A stretch of DNA of 63,698 nucleotides. Source: an uncultured Prevotellaceae bacterium. GTDB lineage: Bacteria > Bacteroidota > Bacteroidia > Bacteroidales > Bacteroidaceae. A program made the position numbers and the translations under genes. Positions 55,586-63,698 of this stretch are shown piece by piece. Where the stretch lies: positions 1 to 63,698 of the forward strand of contig OMZS01000019.1 in the NCBI GenBank assembly GCA_900315565.1, read 5' to 3'. The notes below the pieces were generated by a model that did no database searches, was not told the DNA's origin, and saw only the letters and a list, made by a program, of their open reading frames with translations. Each line of letters starts with the position of its first letter. The stretch's first letter is position 1.

Positions 55586-55936
55586 ATGACAGGACAAGAC
55601 AAGAAACGACTTTGGGCATCGCGGGTGCTGCTGGCAGTGTTTCTGCCAATGCTGCTCTTCTCGTCGCTCCACATTCACGACTACGGCACCCAAGCCGAGG
55701 CGGAGTGTGCGCAGTGCGTGAACCACTTGCCCCACGCCGGCCACCTCATGGCTCAGGACGGAGCCATGCACTCGTGCGTGCTCTGCCAGTTTCTTTCGTT
55801 GCCCTTTCTGGCCGTAACGAGTGTTGCGGTAGTACTTTTCAAACCTGTAAAAACAGTCGTCAGCTCTTCCAGCCGCAGTTTTATTGGCATCGGCACGAGG
55901 GGCTGTGTGTTGCTGCGTGCGCCGCCTTTTGCCTGA
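55586..55936 (+). CDS. Small Cys/His membrane protein (DUF2946-like)
   Basis: 116 residues. Two hydrophobic helices (LLAVFLPMLLFSSLHIH and FLSLPFLAVTSVAVVLF) flank a loop rich in ligands: H-x-H, CAQC, HLPHAGH, MHSC and CVLCQ. This pattern recalls DUF2946-type proteins found beside copper or zinc genes, a tentative match. It is the first gene of a same-strand trio with a TonB receptor (68 bp) and a His-rich lipoprotein, so metal handling is likely. Confidence 0.6.
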   Translation: MTGQDKKRLWASRVLLAVFLPMLLFSSLHIHDYGTQAEAECAQCVNHLPHAGHLMAQDGAMHSCVLCQFLSLPFLAVTSVAVVLFKPVKTVVSSSSRSFIGIGTRGCVLLRAPPFA

Positions 55937-56004
55937 AACTCCGTTGCACCTGCACGAATAGGTGTAAATTCTTTTTTTGAGTTTTCAGAACAAAAGCAAC
56001 TTAC

Positions 56005-58110
56005 ATGATATCCAATCTTATAGCTGCGGCACTGCTGATGTGCGCAGTGCCCGACAGTACCGTCACGCTGAGCGGCGTAACGGTGACGGGCAACCGCAGA
56101 AACGACTTCCAGATGAAGTCGTCGCAATCGGGCGTGCAAGTAAGCCACGACTACCTGCAGACCAACTTTGCGGGCAGCCTGATGCAGACGCTCGAAGGCA
56201 TTCCAGGCGTAAAAGCCATGAGTATTGGCTCGGGACAGTCGAAACCTACCATCCGCGGTCTGGGCTTCAACAGGCTGGCCGTGGCCGAGGACGGCATCAA
56301 ACACGAAGGCCAGCAGTGGGGCGACGACCACGGGCTGGAGATTGACCAGTTTGCCATCGACCGCGCCGAAGTCATCAAAGGCCCGGCGGCACTACTCTAC
56401 GGAAGCGATGCCATAGGCGGCGTGCTGAGCCTCTACACCAACCACGTGCCAACGGAACCCATCGAAGGAGCTGTGCAGCTCTTTGGGCGCACCAACAACG
56501 AGCAAATGGGACTCTCGGCTAAAATCGGCGGGCGCAACGGCCACTTTTTCTACCGCGCCAATGTGACGCTTATCGACTATGCCGACTATCAGGTGCCCAC
56601 CGACAGCATTCAGTACTATTCATACTGGATACGCCTGAAAAACGGACGGCTGCGCAACACCGCCGGTCTGGAGCGCGACGGCAGTGTGATGCTGGGCTAC
56701 GCAGGCTACAACTTCCACACCGACGTGCGCGTGTCGGACTCGTACTCGAAAAGCGGGTTCTTTGCCAATGCCCACGGGTTGGAAGTGCGCCTGAGCAGCA
56801 TCGATTACGACCACTCGCGGCGCGACATCGACCTGCCGTTGCAGTCGGTGAACCACCTGAAAGTGCTCAGCCACACCACATGGCGCAACGAGCTGTTCTC
56901 GGCAGAGGTGAACCTGGCTTACCAGAGCAACCTGCGCAAAGAGCAGTCGGAACCTATCTCGCACGGATACATGCCCAAGCCCGACAATTCGCTGGAAAGA
57001 AAATTCAACAAAAGCACCTACACGGCCAACGCCGCACTGCACTACTCGCCAGGCGAGCACCATGCCCTCAGTGCGGGCATCAACACCGAGCATCAGCACA
57101 ACAGGCGCGACGGATGGGGGTTCATCATTCCCGACTTCGAGACCACAAGTATGGGCGCCTACTGCATGGACCGCTACACGGTGAGCGAAAACCTCATTCT
57201 GAATGCAGGGCTGCGCTACGACCATGCTCATACGCATATTCACAGCTACAACGACTGGTATCAGACGCCCGTTGACGGGAAACCGACATTCGTGCAGCGG
57301 TCGGCCGACATCAGCCGCAACTTCGACAGTTTTACATGGTCGGCAGGTGTAAACTACACCAACGGACTCTGGCTGCTGAAAGCCAACATCGGGAAAAGCT
57401 TCCGTGTGCCCATTCCTAAAGAGCTGGGGGCCGACGGTGTGAACTACCACATCTTCCGCTACGAACGGGGCAACGCCGAGCTGGATCCCGAACAGTCGTA
57501 CCAAATCGACGCGGGCATCAGCTGGGTCAACGATGTGCTGACGGTGCAGGTGGACCCTTACGTGAACTATTTCCCCAACTACATTTACCTGAACCCAACG
57601 TCCAACTACGTGGAGGGACTGCAAATGTACCACTATACCCAGGCCAAGGTGCTGCGCTACGGGCTGGAGGCGCAACTGAACTACGCTTTTGCCGAACACT
57701 GGGAGGCTGAGGCCAAGGGCGAATATCTGTATGCTGAACAAAAATCGGGCGAGAAGAAAGGCTACACACTTCCTTTCTCCACGCCCTGGTCGGCCGACTT
57801 CGGGCTGAAATATTCTGCCAACGCACAAGGCTCAGAGCAGGACAGCAAGACTTTCTTCGCTTCGCTCAATGCCCACATCGTGGGAGCACAAAATGAGATT
57901 GTGCCACCAGAAAAGCCCACCAAAGGCTACTGGACGCTCAACGCGTCGGCGGGGAAGAACTTTCAGATGGGGAAAACCGTACTGAAAGTGGTGATTCATG
58001 CCGACAACCTGCTGAACCGCCGCTATTACGACCACACCAGTTATTACCGTCTCATCGATGTGCCCGAACCGGGCAGAAACTTCTCACTGATGGCGGGACT
58101 GGAGTTTTGA
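56005..58110 (+). CDS. TonB-dependent outer-membrane receptor, probable metal receptor
   Basis: 701 residues. Short signal sequence, plug domain (LMQTLEGIPGVKAM, KPTIRGLGFNRLAVAEDGI, DRAEVIKGPAALLYGSDAIGGVL), then a 22-strand-type barrel ending in the aromatic FSLMAGLEF. There is no carboxypeptidase-like extension, so it is not a SusC. EGQQWGDDHGLEID in the plug and His-rich loops EHQHNRR and DHAHTHIHSYN suggest a zinc or similar ligand, as in ZnuD-type receptors. Followed 46 bp later by the His-rich lipoprotein. Confidence 0.85.
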   Translation: MISNLIAAALLMCAVPDSTVTLSGVTVTGNRRNDFQMKSSQSGVQVSHDYLQTNFAGSLMQTLEGIPGVKAMSIGSGQSKPTIRGLGFNRLAVAEDGIKHEGQQWGDDHGLEIDQFAIDRAEVIKGPAALLYGSDAIGGVLSLYTNHVPTEPIEGAVQLFGRTNNEQMGLSAKIGGRNGHFFYRANVTLIDYADYQVPTDSIQYYSYWIRLKNGRLRNTAGLERDGSVMLGYAGYNFHTDVRVSDSYSKSGFFANAHGLEVRLSSIDYDHSRRDIDLPLQSVNHLKVLSHTTWRNELFSAEVNLAYQSNLRKEQSEPISHGYMPKPDNSLERKFNKSTYTANAALHYSPGEHHALSAGINTEHQHNRRDGWGFIIPDFETTSMGAYCMDRYTVSENLILNAGLRYDHAHTHIHSYNDWYQTPVDGKPTFVQRSADISRNFDSFTWSAGVNYTNGLWLLKANIGKSFRVPIPKELGADGVNYHIFRYERGNAELDPEQSYQIDAGISWVNDVLTVQVDPYVNYFPNYIYLNPTSNYVEGLQMYHYTQAKVLRYGLEAQLNYAFAEHWEAEAKGEYLYAEQKSGEKKGYTLPFSTPWSADFGLKYSANAQGSEQDSKTFFASLNAHIVGAQNEIVPPEKPTKGYWTLNASAGKNFQMGKTVLKVVIHADNLLNRRYYDHTSYYRLIDVPEPGRNFSLMAGLEF

Positions 58111-58156
58111 GAATCAACCAAACATTTACATCAACTAACAAAGAAAAAACAAGAAT

Positions 58157-58714
58157 ATGGAAAAGATAACAACAAAAAAACAGTTCTCGGCTTGCCTGTT
58201 GGCAGCTATAATATTTATCATCACCATGGGGTTCACAGCCTGCAGTAGCAGCAGCGACGATGACACCAAGGACATGGAGTATCCTGAAATCACCACGCAG
58301 GGCATCACTGCCAATCCCATCAACTGTCAGGTGTATCACCCCGGCGAGACCATTGCTTTCTGCTATGCTTTCAGAGACAACATGGAGCTGGGAAAGTACA
58401 ACATTGAGATTCACGACAACAGCGACCATCACAGCCACAGCACAGAAGCCGACGACCACGACCACGACGCTGACTGCGAGGACGGCGACCACGACCATGA
58501 GCACGAGCACGATGCCGACAATGCAGGAAAAAGTTTCTGGGTGTTCAACCAAAGCTATGACATACCCAGCGGCCAGCGTTCATATACGGCAAGAGTAGAT
58601 ATAAAAATACCCGACGACATCGCTACAGGCGACTATCACTTCATGATACGCCTTACCGACCGCGCCGGATTCCAACAGATCAAAGCCGTGGCTATTAAAA
58701 TCGAGAAAGAATAG
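58157..58714 (+). CDS. DUF4625 lipoprotein with histidine-rich loop
   Basis: 185 residues. Leader with lipobox FTAC, then SSSSDDD. The fold is DUF4625-like (Ig-type strands: GITANPINCQVYHPGETIAFCYAFRDN ... DYHFMIRLTDRAGFQQ). Residues 93-122 are an insert with about eleven His and many Asp/Glu (DHDHD, DHDHEHEHD), a classic metal-binding loop. Probably a surface or periplasmic metal carrier working with the receptor. Last gene before a long hairpin. Confidence 0.8.
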   Translation: MEKITTKKQFSACLLAAIIFIITMGFTACSSSSDDDTKDMEYPEITTQGITANPINCQVYHPGETIAFCYAFRDNMELGKYNIEIHDNSDHHSHSTEADDHDHDADCEDGDHDHEHEHDADNAGKSFWVFNQSYDIPSGQRSYTARVDIKIPDDIATGDYHFMIRLTDRAGFQQIKAVAIKIEKE

Positions 58715-58794
58715 TCTGTGACCTTTGGAGATAATACGCTTGCCTAACTTGCATTAGCCTGAGAAGTGCCAGCTAACTATTGGGCTTCATCAAT

Positions 58795-58871
58795 AAAACA
58801 GGGAAAAACAAGAAAAACAGGGAAAAACAAGTTGTGTTTTTTATTCGGTTTTTCTTGTTTTTCCCTGTTTT
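58795..58871. terminator. Long hairpin between convergent genes
   Basis: 24-bp perfect arms (58795-58818, 58848-58871) made of AACAGGG and AAAAACAAG motifs, with runs of T on either strand. A weaker relative of the left arm occurs at about 55450-55475 upstream of the metal operon. Confidence 0.75.
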
Positions 58872-58885
58872 TCAAATGAAGATGC

Positions 58886-59302
58886 TCACTCATACTGCTG
58901 CATCAATTCAAAATGATATTTCTTACCTTTGCTATTGGTGAAGGTGCCAACATAGCCATCGCCGCGCAGTTCACGCTGACCGTCGAACGTACCGGTATGA
59001 TTGCCTCTGGGTGAAAACTCCTTGAGCACAAGGTGCATGGAGCCTTTGGCATTGATGGCTGCGTACTCCACCAGTTGAAGCTTGAAATGGGTTTTCGGAC
59101 GGTCATTATAATAATAGTAGCCCACCTCGGCATCCTCATCAGCATCGTTAGGAAACATAAAAAGCGTAATGGCATACGGGCCTATCTTACCCGTAAACTT
59201 CTCGTATTTCACTTCGTACTCCGTCTGCGCCATGACCGAAAAAGAGCCTAGCAACAACATTAAACAGCAGACGAAAGTTCTTGTTACCTGATTCCTAAAC
59301 AT
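58886..59302 (-). CDS. Small secreted protein of unknown function
   Basis: 138 residues, signal peptide to SVMAQ. The mature part is all-beta (YEVKYEKFTGKIGPYAITLFMFPNDADEDAEVGYYYYNDRP ends here in a Tyr-rich strand). It closes with TGTFDGQRELRGDGYVGTFTNSKGKKYHFELM, resembling small lipocalin/avidin-like barrels. No named family recognised. It lies 30 bp after era on the same strand. Confidence 0.65.
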   Translation of the reverse strand: MFRNQVTRTFVCCLMLLLGSFSVMAQTEYEVKYEKFTGKIGPYAITLFMFPNDADEDAEVGYYYYNDRPKTHFKLQLVEYAAINAKGSMHLVLKEFSPRGNHTGTFDGQRELRGDGYVGTFTNSKGKKYHFELMQQYE

Positions 59303-59332
59303 AGCATCTTAATCCTTTTAGTTTCAAAAAAC

Positions 59333-60250
59333 TTACTCTGGATTATATCCAAAAGAATCGAGTTCTCTCTGCGACGAGCGCCAGTCTTTGTCCACCTTGA
59401 CATAAGTTTCCAAATAAATGTGCTTGTCGAAGAAACGCTCCAAAGCCTTGCGCGCCTCGGCTCCCACCTTTTTCAGCGCAACACCCTGATGGCCAATAAT
59501 GATGCCTTTCTGAGAGTCGCGCTCCACGTAGATGATGGCGCGAATGTGAATGCTGCGCTCAGTTTCCTTGAAACTCTCAACACTCACCTCTACCGAGTAG
59601 GGTATTTCCTTGTCGTAATAGAGCAGAATTTTTTCGCGGATAATCTCAGAAACGAAAAAGCGTGCAGGTTTGTCGGTCAGCTGGTCTTTGTCAAAATACG
59701 CAGGACTTTCGGGCAGGAGTTCCTGTATGCGGCGAAGCAACATGTCGGTGCCGAACTTGTTCTTGGCCGAGATAGGCAATATCTCAGCGTTTGGAAGCAG
59801 CACATGCCAGCGCTCCACTATCTCGTTCAGCTTCTGCTGAGCATTGCCTCCTTGTTTGGAAGCAGCATCGGTAGCCAGACTGTCTATTTTGTTGATCAAG
59901 AGCAGCACAGGAATTGTCATTTTCTGCACCTTCTCTAAAAAGTCCTTGTTCTTCTCAGGATTTTCCACCACGTCGGTGACATAGAGCAATACATCGGCAT
60001 CCTGCAATGCCGACTCAGAGAAGGCCAGCATCGACTCCTGAAGCTTATAGTTGGGCTTGAGCACTCCCGGCGTGTCGGAAAAAACTATCTGCATGTCGGG
60101 CGTATTTACGATACCCATGATACGATGGCGGGTGGTCTGTGCCTTGAAGGTGGCTATGGAAATGCGCTCACCCACCAGCTGATTCATGAGCGTGCTCTTA
60201 CCAACATTTGGATTTCCTACGATATTTACAAATCCTGCCTTGTGATTCAT
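59333..60250 (-). CDS. era: GTPase Era
   Basis: Essential GTPase binding the 16S rRNA 3' end during 30S maturation. 305 residues. G1 GNPNVGKST, switch region ATFKAQTTRHRIMG, G3 DTPG, G4 NKID, and a C-terminal KH domain with GHQGVALKKVGAEARKALERFF. It lies downstream of fabH behind a terminator hairpin, with only 29 bp left and no visible promoter. Confidence 0.95.
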   Translation of the reverse strand: MNHKAGFVNIVGNPNVGKSTLMNQLVGERISIATFKAQTTRHRIMGIVNTPDMQIVFSDTPGVLKPNYKLQESMLAFSESALQDADVLLYVTDVVENPEKNKDFLEKVQKMTIPVLLLINKIDSLATDAASKQGGNAQQKLNEIVERWHVLLPNAEILPISAKNKFGTDMLLRRIQELLPESPAYFDKDQLTDKPARFFVSEIIREKILLYYDKEIPYSVEVSVESFKETERSIHIRAIIYVERDSQKGIIIGHQGVALKKVGAEARKALERFFDKHIYLETYVKVDKDWRSSQRELDSFGYNPE

Positions 60251-60279
60251 TCGGTTAAAAGTGTTTAGATAATAAACGA

Positions 60280-60346
60280 AAAAGAGTAATTACAACTGCC
60301 CCACTACATGGCCGTCAGGCCTTCAGGACAACTGTAATTACTCTTT
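60280..60346 (-). terminator. Hairpin between fabH and era
   Basis: The arms AAAGAGTAATTACA and TGTAATTACTCTTT are exact complements (60281-60294, 60333-60346), with inner CAACTG repeats. It could end the fabH operon or attenuate era. Confidence 0.75.
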
Positions 60347-60375
60347 CTTTTCTTGATTTCAACGGGGGCTTTGTC

Positions 60376-61383
60376 TCATTTCTTGTCTCCGTCATAAGCC
60401 CATTTCAAATAGGATGCTCCATGAACGAAGCCTGCGCCAAAAGCTGTGAGAATCAGGTTGTCACCTTTCTTCAGCCGCGACTCATACTCCCATAGTGCCA
60501 ACGGAATGGTGGCAGCACTGGTATTGCCAAAATGGTCGATGTTTACCATGACTTGTTCCATCGGCAATTCGAGTCGCTTGGCTACTGCTTCGATAATACG
60601 AAGGTTTGCCTGATGAGGAACAATCCACTGGATGTTGGTCTTATCCAGATGGTTGCGCTCGGCTATCAGTGCACAGTCGTCACTCATATTGGTTACCGCA
60701 TAGCGGAACACTGTGCGACCTTCCTGATAGGTGTAGTGCAAGCGGTGGTCAACCGTAAAATGACTGGGAGGACAAACTGAGCCACCTGCTTTCATGTGAA
60801 GGAAAGGAAGACCTTTGCCATCGGTGCGGAAATAAGAGTCCATACACCCGATGTTCTCCTCCTCGGTAGCCTCTAACATGACAGCGGCTGCACCGTCGCC
60901 AAAAAGCGGACAGGTCTGGCGGTCTTTGTAATCGGTCACCGACGACATTTTGTCGGCACCGATAACGATGATTCTTTTGTGACGACCGCTTTGAATCATC
61001 ATGGCAGCCTGGTCAAGTGCATAAAGGAATCCACAACAAGCAGCCCACAAGTCGAACGCGTAGGCGTTCTTCAGCCCTAGTTTGCCCAGCACGATGCTGG
61101 CAGTAGAGGGATACTTGTAGTCGGCTGTAGAGGTGGCCAGAATCAGTGCATCGATGCTGTCGGGAGAAACGCCCGTTTTTTGAATCAGCTGCTTGGCAGC
61201 TTTACGCGCCATGTAGCTGGTGCCGAGGCCTTCTTCAACAAGAATGCGACGCTCTTTGATTCCCACACGCGCCATTATCCACTCATCGTTGGTTTCTACC
61301 ATCCTCGACAGCTCCTCGTTGTTGAGAATGTAATCGGGGACATAGCCACCAACGCCAGTGATAATCGCGTTTATCTTACCCAT
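60376..61383 (-). CDS. fabH: 3-oxoacyl-ACP synthase III (FabH)
   Basis: Starts fatty acid synthesis by condensing acetyl-CoA with malonyl-ACP. 335 residues. Catalytic Cys in [11 protein letters not shown], His in [12 protein letters not shown], Asn in [12 protein letters not shown]. Three bases after rpmF in the same operon, the common DUF177-rpmF-fabH order. Confidence 0.95.
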   Translation of the reverse strand: MGKINAIITGVGGYVPDYILNNEELSRMVETNDEWIMARVGIKERRILVEEGLGTSYMARKAAKQLIQKTGVSPDSIDALILATSTADYKYPSTASIVLGKLGLKNAYAFDLWAACCGFLYALDQAAMMIQSGRHKRIIVIGADKMSSVTDYKDRQTCPLFGDGAAAVMLEATEEENIGCMDSYFRTDGKGLPFLHMKAGGSVCPPSHFTVDHRLHYTYQEGRTVFRYAVTNMSDDCALIAERNHLDKTNIQWIVPHQANLRIIEAVAKRLELPMEQVMVNIDHFGNTSAATIPLALWEYESRLKKGDNLILTAFGAGFVHGASYLKWAYDGDKK

Positions 61384-61386
61384 TCT

Positions 61387-61575
61387 TTACTCAGCTACTT
61401 CGTCCATTACCACTGCAAGCTTGCCTCTGTAATATCCACAAGTGGGGCAAACAGCATGATAAACATGATATGCACCGCAATTGGGGCATACAGCAAGTGT
61501 GGGAGCAACTGCTTTGTCGTGAGTTCTTCTTTTCAGTGTACGAGTCTTCGACTGTCTTCTTTTAGGATGTGCCAT
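61387..61575 (-). CDS. rpmF: 50S ribosomal protein L32
   Basis: 62 residues, start [20 protein letters not shown]. Two CxxC pairs (CPNC and CPTC) form the zinc site. Normal length; lies between DUF177 and fabH. Confidence 0.97.
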   Translation of the reverse strand: MAHPKRRQSKTRTLKRRTHDKAVAPTLAVCPNCGAYHVYHAVCPTCGYYRGKLAVVMDEVAE

Positions 61576-61608
61576 AATTCTTTTTAAATTTATTAATTCT
61601 TAATGTAT

Positions 61609-62136
61609 TTAATCTTCCAATCGTATTTTGCCCAACGCTTCCCAACGAGGGTCTATGGGTTTACCTTCATCCTCATCACTACTTCGGGTAGCTGAATGCT
61701 CTTCAAGAGCATGAATCATCGCAGGATTGCATTCGCCAGGTTGATGCACATGCTTAATGGGGATGTCGAGAACGACAAATTCATAAACATACCAAGCCAC
61801 GTCTAGCGTATCTTCGGTTTCTGCCAGCGTAACCAGGTCATCTTCTTCCGAGTGCTCTGCACCGTATTTCACCATCAGACGGTTATCGGTGCAGATGGGC
61901 TGACGCATGTCGTCGAGACATTTGTCACAGGCTACAATCACCGTGCCCTCAGTATGGAAGTCAAGTTCAAAAAAACTTGGATTCTTACGGACAACAAGCC
62001 TTACATGAAGGTTTCCTCGCTTCACCTCTGGAGCCTCAATGGCCTCAAAGTAAGCATCGTCCAAGTCATACTCTCTGACAGTCTCCCCATCCGAGAGTCC
62101 TCTTAAATCTATCTTTAATGACTCCAAACTGCACAT
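61609..62136 (-). CDS. DUF177 (YceD-like) protein
   Basis: 175 residues. Family features are LKIDLRGLSDGETVREYDLDDAYF, the metal-type VACDKCLDDMRQPI, a second Cys in HQPGECNPAM, and a DPRWEALGKI ending. YceD proteins are linked to 23S rRNA and L32 biology, and the gene precedes rpmF by 33 bp. The -7 box TAACTTTG (62151-62144, minus) ends only 7 bases before the ATG, so the mRNA is probably leaderless. Confidence 0.88.
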   Translation of the reverse strand: MCSLESLKIDLRGLSDGETVREYDLDDAYFEAIEAPEVKRGNLHVRLVVRKNPSFFELDFHTEGTVIVACDKCLDDMRQPICTDNRLMVKYGAEHSEEDDLVTLAETEDTLDVAWYVYEFVVLDIPIKHVHQPGECNPAMIHALEEHSATRSSDEDEGKPIDPRWEALGKIRLED

Positions 62137-62143
62137 CGGGGTG

Positions 62144-62151
62144 CAAAGTTA
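62144..62151 (-). promoter_or_regulatory. DUF177-rpmF-fabH -7 box (TAACTTTG)
   Basis: TAnnTTTG on the minus strand, 7 nt from the start codon at 62136. This implies transcription starting at or within a few bases of the ATG. Confidence 0.55.
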
Positions 62152-62248
62152 CGAATATTTTCTGATAATAACTCATTAAATTTCAAATTTTTAATGAATT
62201 TCGCCCAAAACATTTTGCAAACAAACACTTCAATGCACACTAGCCCTT

Positions 62249-63415
62249 TTACTTGTGCAACTCTATCCGGAATGTGGTGCCTTTTCCCACTTCTGAGTTC
62301 TTCACCCATATCTTGCCATGATGATACTCCTCCACAATACGCTTAGCCAACGAAAGTCCCAGTCCCCAGCCACGCTTCTTGGTAGTAAAGCCTGGCCGAA
62401 ATACGTTGGCAATGTCTTTCTTGCGAATGCCCTTGCCCGTATCTCCCACCTCAATGGCCACACAGTTACCCTCGTCCTGCATAAACAGCGTGATACGGCC
62501 AGCACCTTCCATGGCATCTACAGCGTTTTTGCACAGGTTCTCTATTACCCACTCAAAGAGCGATGCATTCAGCGGAACAATTATATCTTGCGGCGGGAAT
62601 AGTTTCACCATCTGAACTTTCTGCGATGTACGTCGGTTCATGTAATCCACCACATGGTTCATTACTTCTATCAGGCTCGATGGCACTGGTTCTGGCAAAG
62701 AGCCAATCTTCGAGAAACGGTCGGCTATCAGCTGCAAGCGTTTCACGTCTTTGTCCATTTCCGGAATAAGACTGTCGTCGGGATAGGTTTCTTTCAAAAT
62801 TTCAGTCCAGGCCATCAGACTCGAAATGGGAGTACCCAACTGATGGGCTGTTTCCTTCGAAAGTCCCACCCATACTTTGTTTTGCTCAGCCTTTTTCGAC
62901 GTAAGCAAAGCGAAAATGGCTATCACCACAAAAATCAGCACAATGCCCAACTGTACGTAGGGCCATGCCGACAGACGCTTCAGCATGACCGATTCATCAT
63001 AACAAACCAACTGATAATTATCTCCACGTCCCGACTCGTCCAAAAAGATCTTTATAAAATGTCCAGACGAATACATCTGGCTCGCATATTCTTTAACATA
63101 AGACATCGAGTCGATGGTGTTTTTGGCACGGATTTTCACATTACGAAAGTCAAGAACACCTCCCTGTGCGTCGGTTACAATTACAGGAATCGTATTATTG
63201 CCTTCTATCACGCTCAACACCAACGAAAGGTCGGTATTCTCGTCTGCCTGATTAAAAGCATGCAATGCGCCAGCCCAAATTTTCATTCGGTTGTGCTCTT
63301 CATCCGACAGGTCTTTCACAAGAAAATGGGACACAACAAGCGACAGAACAGCTATAATAATAGCCGCCAATACCAGAAAGATCTTTACCTGCCGAATTTT
63401 ATCTGTCCACTGCAT
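62249..63415 (-). CDS. Membrane sensor histidine kinase
   Basis: 388 residues. Two membrane helices (about 11-33 and 150-172) flank a periplasmic sensor of about 115 residues. There is no HAMP domain. The phospho-acceptor His is in KETAHQLGTPISSLMAW, N-box NLCKNAVDAMEG, G1 GDTGKGIRKKD, G2 GWGLGLSLAKRIVEEYHHG. No response regulator is adjacent, so its partner is elsewhere. Full-length open frame; signal unknown. Confidence 0.9.
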   Translation of the reverse strand: MQWTDKIRQVKIFLVLAAIIIAVLSLVVSHFLVKDLSDEEHNRMKIWAGALHAFNQADENTDLSLVLSVIEGNNTIPVIVTDAQGGVLDFRNVKIRAKNTIDSMSYVKEYASQMYSSGHFIKIFLDESGRGDNYQLVCYDESVMLKRLSAWPYVQLGIVLIFVVIAIFALLTSKKAEQNKVWVGLSKETAHQLGTPISSLMAWTEILKETYPDDSLIPEMDKDVKRLQLIADRFSKIGSLPEPVPSSLIEVMNHVVDYMNRRTSQKVQMVKLFPPQDIIVPLNASLFEWVIENLCKNAVDAMEGAGRITLFMQDEGNCVAIEVGDTGKGIRKKDIANVFRPGFTTKKRGWGLGLSLAKRIVEEYHHGKIWVKNSEVGKGTTFRIELHK

Positions 63416-63543
63416 ATCTCAACATAAATGCAATTGCATTGATACTAAAAGAAACGCACACATCTTTTTAAACGCGTTTTTTTTGCTTTTATTGCATTCT
63501 CAACAAGTTCGTCAAATCAGGGCTTAAATCTCAAAAGAATCAA

Positions 63544-63580
63544 AATAGCCTGGCCGCACTTCCGTAACGACAGGGCTATT
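63544..63580 (-). terminator. Possible second hairpin after the rRNA operon
   Basis: AATAGCC/GGCTATT stem with imperfect extension, followed by TTTTGATTC on the minus strand. Weaker than the hairpin at 63592. Confidence 0.4.
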
Positions 63581-63591
63581 ACAAACACAAA

Positions 63592-63624
63592 GAAGCCCCG
63601 AGCCAACTGCTGGCTCAGGGCTTC
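63592..63624 (-). terminator. rRNA operon terminator
   Basis: 14-bp stem GAAGCCCCGAGCCA/TGGCTCAGGGCTTC with one mismatch and loop ACTGC, 15 nt after the 5S end. Confidence 0.8.
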
Positions 63625-63638
63625 ACTGTATGAAAAAA

Positions 63639-63698
63639 GGCGGCGACCTACTCTCCCGCATTGCATTGCAGTACCATCGGCGCGGGCGGGCTTAACTG
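63639..63698 (-). rRNA. rrf: 5S rRNA, 3' part (cut by window edge)
   Basis: Read on the minus strand it contains GCCGATGGTACTGC and the typical end GGGAGAGTAGGTCGCCGCC. The 5' half lies outside the window. It marks the end of an rRNA operon transcribed leftward. Confidence 0.9.

Overview
The window looks like chromosome from a Prevotella-type member of the Bacteroidales. The evidence is repeated Bacteroidetes promoters (TTG, about 19 nt, TAnnTTTG), few Shine-Dalgarno sites, several DUF3316/DUF1573/DUF4625/YARHG/Omp28-type secreted proteins, OmpA-family porins with N-terminal barrels, a PpiC-PpiC-OstA-MutL cluster and Prevotella-like codon use. Most of it is core genome at roughly 50-55% GC by eye. 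There is one AT-rich accessory patch (about 42.4-46.6 kb). I saw no insertion sequence, prophage or CRISPR array.

Layout. 0.4-5.2 kb: topoisomerase IV subunit A, a DUF3316 outer-membrane-type protein and an S41 protease lipoprotein. 5.2-8.5 kb: an orphan importer-type ABC ATPase, tRNA-Leu and tRNA-Val, then asd and a GH53 galactanase on the other strand. 8.6-11.7 kb: a CPA2 antiporter and a LolD-like ATPase. 11.7-18.3 kb: DUF1573 and OmpA lipoprotein/porin genes plus a 1462-residue surface lipoprotein that is probably very highly expressed. 18.7-23.8 kb: asnS, an rRNA pseudouridine synthase with a huge disordered arm, purB, tRNA-Val. 24.1-27.3 kb: ACT protein, phenylacetate-CoA ligase, a second OmpA porin. 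27.4-35.5 kb: mutL, an LptA/OstA-like protein, two periplasmic parvulin chaperones, guaB. 36.4-42.1 kb: recQ and the clpX-clpP-tig protein quality-control cluster. 42.5-46.5 kb: the AT-rich cassette (AlbA/HATPase regulator, DUF2971, membrane protein with glycine zipper). 46.7-51.6 kb: two secreted proteins, an HU-like protein, lptB and mlaEF, i.e. outer-membrane lipid transport. 51.6-55.3 kb: an Omp28-type protein, a lipoprotein and der. 55.6-58.7 kb: a probable metal-uptake operon (Cys/His membrane protein, TonB receptor, His-rich DUF4625 lipoprotein). 58.9-63.4 kb: era, fabH, rpmF, DUF177 and a histidine kinase. The right edge cuts into a 5S rRNA gene, the 3' end of an rRNA operon on the minus strand.

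The most interesting signal is not a gene. At least six intergenic copies of one element occur: a CWCGRY hexamer, exactly 8 nt, then a CTAGA-centred palindrome, often preceded by GAAAATRAC and a small hairpin. Other themes are in-frame repeat growth inside essential proteins (ParC, LolD, AsnRS, pseudouridine synthase), promoters duplicated as mirror images between divergent genes, and probable leaderless starts.
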